From JBHIDJ01 sp046760105 (GTDB taxonomy: Bacteria > Pseudomonadota > Gammaproteobacteria > Acidiferrobacterales > SPGG2), in NCBI GenBank assembly GCA_046760105.1, contig JBHIDJ010000181.1:1-5729 (forward strand): a DNA stretch of 5,729 bases. Direction: 5' to 3'. The position numbers and the translations under genes are program-made. Under the pieces are notes generated by a model, which was not told the DNA's origin, did not search any database, and saw only the letters and a list, made by a program, of their open reading frames with translations. Below, in pieces: positions 1-4,846 of the stretch. Within the stretch, counting starts at the first letter, position 1, and each line of letters opens with the position of its first letter.

Positions 1-435
1 CTCAACGCGCTCAGGCTCGAGAAGAGCTTTGGATCTTGGGCGCGGGAGTATCGGCCCATCTATGGTCCGTTCGAGGCGGGTCTCGAGCGCTTTGTCGATC
101 TCAGTAAGAACGACTTCGTTGGACGTGATGCGGCGCTGAAAGAACAGGAAACCGGACCGGAGCGACGCCTGGTCTCCTTTGTGGTGGATGACAACGGCGT
201 CGATGTCATGGGCGACGAGCCCGTCTGGCATGATGCCAACGTAGTCGGCTGGGTAACGTCCGGTGGCTATGCCCATTACGTGGGCAAATCCGTAGCGCTT
301 GCCTATATTCCTGCTGCGCTCGCCAAAAGCGGGTCTGACGGCGCGTTTGAGGTTGAAATCTTAGGCGAACGCCGGCCGGCCCGGCTTGCGCCGCAACCGC
401 TGTTCGATCCCGACGGGTCAAGAATGCGTGGTTAA
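1..435 (+). CDS. GcvT-family aminomethyltransferase domain, C-terminal part (dimethylglycine/sarcosine dehydrogenase-like); 5' end outside window
   Basis: This is an open frame from base 1 to a TAA at 433-435, giving 144 residues with no start in the window. The opening stretch LRLEKSFGSWAREYRP, followed by YGPFEAGL and then KNDFVGRDAAL, is the pattern seen in GcvT (glycine cleavage T protein) folds. The later VVGWVTSGGYAHYVGKS is typical of the C-terminal barrel domain (GCV_T_C) in dimethylglycine and sarcosine dehydrogenases. In that family an N-terminal FAD domain oxidises an N-methyl group, and this C-terminal part passes the one-carbon unit to tetrahydrofolate in the cytoplasm. The fragment covers roughly the last part of GCV_T (residues 1-45) and GCV_T_C (about 50-135). 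It could instead belong to a stand-alone GcvT-like protein; the upstream sequence would decide. An ATG or GTG near 181 lies inside the conserved domain and is not the real start. The family call is firm, the exact substrate is not. Confidence 0.85.
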   Translation, partial: LNALRLEKSFGSWAREYRPIYGPFEAGLERFVDLSKNDFVGRDAALKEQETGPERRLVSFVVDDNGVDVMGDEPVWHDANVVGWVTSGGYAHYVGKSVALAYIPAALAKSGSDGAFEVEILGERRPARLAPQPLFDPDGSRMRG

Positions 436-473
436 CAATGTACTTGCGGACCTAAGGGCACGACAGCGAATAA

Positions 474-611
474 ATGTCACAGCGGTATGACGCAATTATT
501 ATTGGCGTCTCCGGTATCCCTGGTCACAACGCGGCGCGTGAAATCCTGAAAGACTGGAAGTCATTGCATGTTGTAGAGCTCCAATTAAGAATACCAAGGG
601 CTCGGACCTGA
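474..611 (+). pseudogene. Truncated N-terminal Rossmann fragment of an FAD/NAD-dependent oxidoreductase (probable gene remnant)
   Basis: An ATG at 474 opens 45 codons ending in TGA at 609-611. The peptide begins MSQRYDAIIIG, then has a glycine-rich turn (GVSGIPG), a helix-like stretch (NAAREILKDWKS) and a second strand ending in an acid (LHVVELQ). This beta-alpha-beta order, with a glycine-rich loop and an acidic residue after strand two, is how FAD/NAD-binding oxidoreductases start. The glycine loop is slightly off the usual GxGxxG spacing, and the frame stops just where the rest of the enzyme should begin. It lies 38 bp after the GcvT-type gene on the same strand, and such genes often neighbour FAD-dependent amine oxidoreductases. 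I infer a relic left by a deletion or by insertion of the neighbouring operon. No strong ribosome binding site is seen; a weak AAGGG lies about 15 bp upstream of the ATG. A small real protein or chance similarity remains possible. Confidence 0.4.
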
Positions 612-2057
612 TCACGCTATTAAGCTACTGCCGTCGCTAGCCATGGGATCAACGGGCAGGCGATCTGCTATGCGGAGTGAGTCTTCTAGTAGGGCAGCAG
701 CGACCAAGGTTTCGGCTTCGCCACGTGGTGGACCCATTATCTGCAAACCGACCGGAAGCCGGTTGTTGGTGAAGCCGGCGGGTACGGATATCGCCGGGCA
801 ACTCGTTAACGTAATGGCAAAGGTTATGCTCATCCAATGCACGTAGTTGTCGAATTTGTGTCCGTCTACTTCTTCGACATAACGTACATCGACGTCGAAT
901 GGCGGCACGATCGCGGCGGGACAAAGCAGTAGGTCATAGTTGTCAAAGAAAGATATAACACTCCGATACAGTCGGGTGCGTGCTGCTTCCGCATATGCGA
1001 TCTCTTTGGCACTAAGTGCCAACCCTTTCTCAATGTTCCAGATCACCTCGGGCTTTAGCTTGTCCCGGTGATCGCGTAAGTGGTCTACATGTTCAGTGGC
1101 AAACGAAGCGGCCCGCAAAATCTGAAAACTTTCGATTGCTTCGGAAAAATCCGGGCACGCATCTTCTACATGTGCGCCCATATCCGCGAATCTTTGCGCA
1201 GCGGCCTTACAGATTTCAACGACTTCTTGATCAACTGGCACAATCCCAAGGTTAGGACTAAATCCGACTCGCTTAGGAGCGTTCGACTGACGTATCGCGT
1301 CGATAAATGGGGTATCAGGGGCAGCCAACGACAAGGGGTCTTCGGGAGTTTGACCAGTCATCGCATCCAGAAATAGCGCGGCGTCGGCGGCTGATCGAGC
1401 GACGGGGCCTTCTACAAAAAGTGGCGAAAAGAGCTGTTGCACCTTGGGGCCACGGGCGACGCGACCCGGACTGGGCCGCAGGCCGACCACGGAATTGAAG
1501 CTCGCCGGCGTACGTAGGCTGCCACCAAGATCGGAACCCGTCGCTAACCAGACTTGGCCGGACGCCACTGCGGCAGCGGAGCCGCCGGAAGATCCCGCCA
1601 CCGACTTTTCCACGTTCCAGGGATTTCGAGTCTTACCAAACACCTCATTGAAGGTGCTGGCACCGGCGCCGAACTCGGGCGTGTTCGATTTCGCAATGAC
1701 GATTGCCCCGTTCTCCTCGAGCCGTTCCACCATGATATCTGAGCGCGTTGGTATGTGGTCGGCATAGATAAGTGACCCATAGGTCGTGCGCACACCTTCC
1801 ACGGGATTTAGATCCTTGATAGCGACGGGCAGGCCTCCCAACCAACTGGCGGGGCGTGATTTATGTTGATCTTCCTGCATGATTTTTTTTGCATGGGCCT
1901 GGGCGCGCTCGATACAGAGTGTCGGTAGGGCGTTCAGATGTAGGTCGGTTTCTGAAATCCGCTTTGCGGCGGCTTCCACCAAGTCCAGCGACGTGATCTC
2001 GCGGCGTTTTAATAACTCCACAACTTGCGTGGCGGATAATCGACAGAGTTCTTCCAC
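612..2057 (-). CDS. Amidase-signature family amidase
   Basis: This 481-residue protein hydrolyses a carboxamide to the acid plus ammonia or an amine, probably in the cytoplasm, since no signal peptide is seen. The Ser-cisSer-Lys triad of the amidase signature family is intact. Lys81 lies in LPVAIKDLN, the bridging Ser156 in AGSSGGSAAAVASG, and the nucleophile Ser180 in GSDLGGSLRTPA. The 24-residue spacing between the two serines equals that in fatty acid amide hydrolase. The length is normal for the family and the C-terminal VPAGF...LPVGLQIMGPP segment is present, so the gene looks complete. The start is a GTG at 2057 with AAGGA six bases upstream. It ends in TGA, directly abutting the stop of the convergent remnant at 609-611. 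It is the last gene of the four-gene minus-strand cluster. GatA (tRNA amidotransferase subunit) is a relative, but no gatB or gatC is adjacent, so a catabolic amidase is more likely. The substrate cannot be read from the sequence. Confidence 0.93.
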   Translation of the reverse strand: MEELCRLSATQVVELLKRREITSLDLVEAAAKRISETDLHLNALPTLCIERAQAHAKKIMQEDQHKSRPASWLGGLPVAIKDLNPVEGVRTTYGSLIYADHIPTRSDIMVERLEENGAIVIAKSNTPEFGAGASTFNEVFGKTRNPWNVEKSVAGSSGGSAAAVASGQVWLATGSDLGGSLRTPASFNSVVGLRPSPGRVARGPKVQQLFSPLFVEGPVARSAADAALFLDAMTGQTPEDPLSLAAPDTPFIDAIRQSNAPKRVGFSPNLGIVPVDQEVVEICKAAAQRFADMGAHVEDACPDFSEAIESFQILRAASFATEHVDHLRDHRDKLKPEVIWNIEKGLALSAKEIAYAEAARTRLYRSVISFFDNYDLLLCPAAIVPPFDVDVRYVEEVDGHKFDNYVHWMSITFAITLTSCPAISVPAGFTNNRLPVGLQIMGPPRGEAETLVAAALLEDSLRIADRLPVDPMASDGSSLIA

Positions 2058-2063
2058 AATATA

Positions 2064-2068
2064 TCCTT
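2064..2068 (-). promoter_or_regulatory. Ribosome binding site that fixes the GTG start of the amidase
   Basis: Read on the minus strand this is AAGGA, followed by six bases (TATATT) and then GTG at 2057-2055. It is the best Shine-Dalgarno match near the amidase start and supports the non-ATG start codon. Confidence 0.7.
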
Positions 2069-2104
2069 GCTAACGCACGCGTGTAGCGAATGTTGCCGAG
2101 AGGG

Positions 2105-2479
2105 TTAGCTTTCTACCGGCTTGTAGGCAAGTGTCTCGATCTCTAGTTTGGCATCGAGCATGAGCTTGGATCCCACGGTCGCACGCGCCGGCGGATTCTC
2201 GTGAAAAAACTCCGCATACACCTTGTTGAAACCGGCAAAATCCCGCTCTTCTTCAAGCCAGATCGTGTTTTTTACCACGTCGGTCATCGTGCAGCCTACC
2301 TCCTCAAGGGTGGCTTTGATATTTTCCAGTACCTGGCGGGTTTGTACCTCGATCGGTCCATGAACAATGGTTCCATCGGGCCCGAAGGGGAGTTGGCCAG
2401 ACACAAACACAAAGTCGCCGGCTCTGACGGCCTTGGCAAATGGGTAGGGAAGCGACGAGGGGTAAACAATTTTCGTCAT
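2105..2479 (-). CDS. RidA family protein (YjgF/YER057c/UK114), reactive imine/enamine deaminase-like
   Basis: The 124-residue product matches the RidA fold in length and motifs. FVFVSGQLPF (about 23-32) is the strand and turn of the family, VGCTMTDVVKNTIWL (61-75) is the central segment, and PPARATVG with KLEIETLA (96-118) closes the active site. Arg99 lies where the substrate-carboxylate-binding Arg105 of E. coli RidA lies, and Glu115 matches Glu120. Known members form trimers and hydrolyse 2-aminoacrylate and related enamines or imines to keto acids; some relatives are 2-aminomuconate deaminases in aromatic degradation. The E. coli Tyr17 position seems to be Phe14 here. The start is ATG at 2479 with AAAGGAG six bases upstream, the strongest ribosome site of the cluster. 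It sits 40 bp after the amidohydrolase and 47 bp before the amidase, so I infer a pathway-specific deaminase rather than a general housekeeping RidA. The precise substrate is unknown. Confidence 0.92.
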   Translation of the reverse strand: MTKIVYPSSLPYPFAKAVRAGDFVFVSGQLPFGPDGTIVHGPIEVQTRQVLENIKATLEEVGCTMTDVVKNTIWLEEERDFAGFNKVYAEFFHENPPARATVGSKLMLDAKLEIETLAYKPVES

Positions 2480-2485
2480 GCGGGT

Positions 2486-2492
2486 CTCCTTT
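2486..2492 (-). promoter_or_regulatory. Strong ribosome binding site of the RidA-family gene
   Basis: Read on the minus strand this is AAAGGAG, six bases before the ATG at 2479-2477. It is the best match to the anti-Shine-Dalgarno sequence in the operon, so the RidA protein may be made at a higher level than its neighbours. Confidence 0.75.
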
Positions 2493-2519
2493 ATTATGAT
2501 TGGGGGTAGTAATAACGGG

Positions 2520-3659
2520 CTAGCTGAACTTAAAAAGCCTGGCGACGTTGTCGTGTGTCAATTTTCGCCGGTCCTCGATCGACATATCTGCCAGCAGATC
2601 GTTTAAGAACTTTTGGGAGTTTGGCCACGTGGACTCGGCGTGCGGATAGTCAGAGCCAAACATGAGGGTGTCGGTGCCGATCATTGATGGCAAGGTTTGC
2701 AGCCCGAGCTTATCTTCTTGAAAGGTCGTGTAGATATGTGTTCGAAAAAAATCGCTGGGTAGATCATGATTTTTAAATCGATATGGCGCAGTCTGACTCA
2801 GTTCGGTGTAATGGACGTCCATCTGTTTCAGGAAATAAGGCGCCCACGACAGCTCGTGTTCTACGATCGCTACCTTTAGACCGGGAAATCGCTCAAAAAC
2901 CCCTGCGAATATCATGGAGCCCACCGAACGCCGTACCCAAAAATCCTGCGTGGCTGAGTAGGCTGCAGCCCCTGGTTTCTGCCAGTCGCTGGTGAAGATG
3001 CTTCGCTGTCCTGGGCCAGCACAACAGGCCGCCACGTGGAAGCACAGCGGTACGTCTAGGTCTTGGGCAGCTGCCCATAGGCTGTCGTAAGCGGGATCGT
3101 AGTAAGGGTAGTCTTCGCCCGGGTAGGTCGGGATCATCCCTCCGGCCAGGCCTTTCTCGACACAGCGTTCCAACTCCGCGACAGCCTCTGGCAGGTCGTG
3201 CACGTTTAACAAGGCCACGGGTTTGAAAATCTTGGCGTACGCTGCGCCAAAGTGCTCGATGAGCCAATCGTTACCCGCCTTGAAGCAGGCTGTGAGCAGA
3301 TTACCGTCTATCACGCCGTACAGGCGAGCCCCCAACGTCGGAAAGATGACCTCGCCGGCTAGGCCATCGGCCTCCATGTCCTTGAGCCGTGGACCGGGCT
3401 GACTACAACCGGGACGGACATCGTCCCAGCTCCCTTCGAATGTGACCTTAGCGGGGTCATCGAAACGCATGCCGGCTTGCGATGGTGCACCGACAGAACC
3501 CAGGGACTTGTCGCCATCGACAATAAAGGCTACCTCGCCGTTGTCATTCGTATAGGCTTGCGGCGCTCTGTCGTAGTACTTCTTGTCGATGTGCCTCGTC
3601 CAGAAGTCTGCGGGCTCAACGATATGAGAGTCAGCGGAAAGCGTCCGATATTCATTCAT
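2520..3659 (-). CDS. Amidohydrolase family protein (amidohydrolase-2, metal-dependent TIM-barrel hydrolase or decarboxylase)
   Basis: This 379-residue protein is of the amidohydrolase-2 family (PF04909 type). It is a predicted cytoplasmic TIM barrel with one divalent metal. Visible motifs in order are ADSHIVEP (Asp10 and His12, the D-x-H version of the N-terminal metal site), LCFHVA (His208), IVEHELSWAP (Glu267, His268, the catalytic-histidine region), and LMFGSDYPHAESTWPNS (Asp337, the C-terminal metal or catalytic aspartate). All expected positions are filled, so it should be active. Relatives include 2-amino-3-carboxymuconate-semialdehyde decarboxylase, gamma-resorcylate decarboxylase and many uncharacterised hydrolases; sequence alone does not choose between C-C and C-N cleavage. 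The D-x-H start and the HAESTWPNS ending resemble the large uncharacterised clade more than the classic HxH decarboxylases. The ATG at 3659 is the only start before an in-frame stop six codons upstream; its ribosome site is weak. The gene ends in TAG and lies between the hydratase (80 bp) and the RidA gene (40 bp). Confidence 0.9.
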   Translation of the reverse strand: MNEYRTLSADSHIVEPADFWTRHIDKKYYDRAPQAYTNDNGEVAFIVDGDKSLGSVGAPSQAGMRFDDPAKVTFEGSWDDVRPGCSQPGPRLKDMEADGLAGEVIFPTLGARLYGVIDGNLLTACFKAGNDWLIEHFGAAYAKIFKPVALLNVHDLPEAVAELERCVEKGLAGGMIPTYPGEDYPYYDPAYDSLWAAAQDLDVPLCFHVAACCAGPGQRSIFTSDWQKPGAAAYSATQDFWVRRSVGSMIFAGVFERFPGLKVAIVEHELSWAPYFLKQMDVHYTELSQTAPYRFKNHDLPSDFFRTHIYTTFQEDKLGLQTLPSMIGTDTLMFGSDYPHAESTWPNSQKFLNDLLADMSIEDRRKLTHDNVARLFKFS

Positions 3660-3688
3660 GGGCCATGCTCTATCTTAGCTACGATCAG

Positions 3689-3717
3689 TCAGGTGTTGAT
3701 GTCTGACGTTCACCTGA
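3689..3717. repeat. Perfect 7-bp inverted repeat upstream of the amidohydrolase gene
   Basis: TCAGGTG at 3689-3695 and CACCTGA at 3711-3717 are perfect inverted copies separated by 15 bases. The site lies in the 80-bp gap between hydratase and amidohydrolase, with its nearer edge 29 bases before the ATG at 3659. It could be an operator for a dimeric regulator or an mRNA hairpin affecting downstream expression. No T tract follows on the minus strand, so a classical terminator is unlikely. An arm of this length can also arise by chance. Confidence 0.35.
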
Positions 3718-3739
3718 GGTTTATTCAACATGCGTCTTC

Positions 3740-4531
3740 TTATGCCTGAAATGACAACTCGACCACCCCGAGGTCGCCAAAATCGGCTTTCACGTTGTCG
3801 CTCTCACCAGCCATCACGACGTTCGTACAACTGCCGGTTGTAATGGCTTGACCGGCAAGCAATCGGTCTCCACGCCGCGCGCGATCATTGATGAACCAGA
3901 TCAGGGCGAGAATTGGGTCGCCAAGGACATTGGCGCCACTGCCCTGCGCAATGACTTCCTCGTTTACTATTAGTGAAACCGGACGGGCAGGAAGGTCCAG
4001 GTCGCGCCAGTCTTCAATGCCGTTCCCGAGGACGAAACCACCGTCATTGCCATTGTCCGCAATGAGGCTAGCTGCACCGACGGCACTCCAGTCATTAAAG
4101 CGCGAATCTGAAATTTCAATGGCGGGATGGAGGGTCTCTATAGCTTCAAGCACCTGCTCCCGCGAGTAAGGCACATTCGCCGGGTCTAGATCCGAACCGA
4201 GCCGGAAAGCAAACTCAGGTTCCAGCGCACGCATGAAGAACGCGTTGCCGTCCAAAACGGCCGGGTGGTGATAAAAGTTAGGACCCAAAAGTCTTGCACT
4301 AAAGGGCTCGGTCGTACCGACCAGTTCCTGTGCTCTTTTGTTTGTCGATCCGACCTTCCAGCCAGCCACAGGCAGATCCATAAGTCTTACCAGTTCTTCC
4401 TGAATGCAATAGCCGTCGTCGATGTTCTGGGGTCGGCACTGTTCGGGAAGTGCATCGATTCGCCTGTGATTAATGCGGGCGTCACGTAATATCGTGGCCG
4501 CCTGCTCTATTGCGCTCTGGTCCATATGCAT
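3740..4531 (-). CDS. 2-keto-4-pentenoate hydratase / fumarylacetoacetate-hydrolase-fold family enzyme (MhpD-like)
   Basis: With the start at 4531 the product is 263 residues, close to MhpD-type 2-hydroxypentadienoate hydratases, which add water to 2-hydroxypenta-2,4-dienoate to give 4-hydroxy-2-oxovalerate in meta-cleavage pathways. Counting from that Met, the metal ligands are Glu104 and Glu106 in ALEPEFAF and Glu139 in HPAIEISDSRFNDW, matching the E-x-E...E set of the family. Lys59 in AGWKVGSTN corresponds to the conserved GxKVG lysine. The tail ITTGSCTN...AGD-like region and FGDLGVVELSF complete the fold. The frame stays open to an ATG at 4633, which would add 34 His-rich residues of no recognisable family. 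Homology begins near DQSAIEQAA, so Met at 4531, or at 4525 two codons later, is more likely. None of these starts has a good ribosome site. Decarboxylases of the same fold (oxalocrotonate decarboxylase, DmpH type) are an alternative. It is the first gene of the minus-strand cluster and ends in TAA. Confidence 0.88.
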   Translation of the reverse strand: MHMDQSAIEQAATILRDARINHRRIDALPEQCRPQNIDDGYCIQEELVRLMDLPVAGWKVGSTNKRAQELVGTTEPFSARLLGPNFYHHPAVLDGNAFFMRALEPEFAFRLGSDLDPANVPYSREQVLEAIETLHPAIEISDSRFNDWSAVGAASLIADNGNDGGFVLGNGIEDWRDLDLPARPVSLIVNEEVIAQGSGANVLGDPILALIWFINDRARRGDRLLAGQAITTGSCTNVVMAGESDNVKADFGDLGVVELSFQA

Positions 4532-4750
4532 ATGTTGTCGGGTGAGCGATTGGCCATGATACAACTCGGTGGGACTCTCTTGGTAGTCGGCGTGCTCATG
4601 TTTTTCAAGTGCGAACACGCAAACGTGTAGCATTGCTATAACCGCTTAGACGTCGCGGGACTAGCAGTCATATCTCCAACCCCCGACCTTATTCAGTGAT
4701 AATGCGACGATTAGCTTGCCGCCCTCGGCACAAACAGGCGTAGAATGGCT

Positions 4751-4783
4751 CTTGCCCGCCCGGGTCACGTCCAGGGTGGCAAG
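4751..4783. repeat. Inverted repeat CTTGCC...GGCAAG in the divergent intergenic region
   Basis: CTTGCC at 4751-4756 pairs with GGCAAG at 4778-4783 across a GC-rich 21-base spacer. A further direct copy, CTTGCCGCCC, lies at 4715-4724. The region lies between the start of the minus-strand operon and the cyclase gene, with the right arm 63 bases before the cyclase ATG. It may be a regulator binding site or a small hairpin (right arm followed by TCTTT). The rest of 4634-4846 shows no convincing promoter: TTGCCG at 4716 and TAGAAT at 4741 are 19 bp apart, wider than ideal. Confidence 0.25.
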
Positions 4784-4836
4784 TCTTTAGGTAAGCGTCG
4801 GTAACCAATTGAGCCCCGACACTTAATTACTCGTAT

Positions 4837-4841
4837 GGGGG
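4837..4841 (+). promoter_or_regulatory. Possible ribosome binding site choosing the cyclase start at 4847
   Basis: A run of five G's (4837-4841) stands five bases before the ATG at 4847. The in-frame ATG at 4835, four codons earlier, has only an AT-rich stretch before it. This favours 4847, though a G run is a weaker match than AGGAG. Confidence 0.4.
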
Positions 4842-4846
4842 CTGTC

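Larger units (their letters stand above)
612..4531 (-). other. Putative four-gene catabolic operon (hydratase - amidohydrolase - RidA - amidase)
   Basis: Four genes lie on the minus strand with gaps of 80 bp (hydratase to amidohydrolase), 40 bp (amidohydrolase to ridA-like) and 47 bp (ridA-like to amidase). No terminator-like hairpin with a T tract separates them, so co-transcription from a promoter upstream of the hydratase is likely, though I could not identify that promoter. All four products are predicted soluble cytoplasmic enzymes acting on amides, imines/enamines or keto acids. The combination suggests stepwise breakdown of a nitrogen-containing, perhaps aromatic, compound. No regulator or transporter gene is inside the cluster as seen here. 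Confidence 0.55.

Noticed and set aside
1444..1767. Plus-strand 107-codon frame inside the amidase gene
   Set aside because: It is antisense to the amidase catalytic core (Lys81, Ser156 and Ser180 region) and shows no family motif.
2491..2515. TTATTA/TAATAA inverted repeat in the gap before the RidA-family gene
   Set aside because: The arms are six AT-only base pairs with a 13-base spacer, too weak for a stable hairpin and likely to occur by chance.
2893..3267. Minus-strand 124-codon frame inside the amidohydrolase gene
   Set aside because: It is a shifted frame of the amidohydrolase with an arginine-rich, low-complexity translation typical of a shadow frame.
4698..4703. GATAAT as a -10 box for the cyclase
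   Set aside because: No -35-like hexamer stands at the right distance upstream (4675-4680 is CTCCAA), so a promoter cannot be supported.
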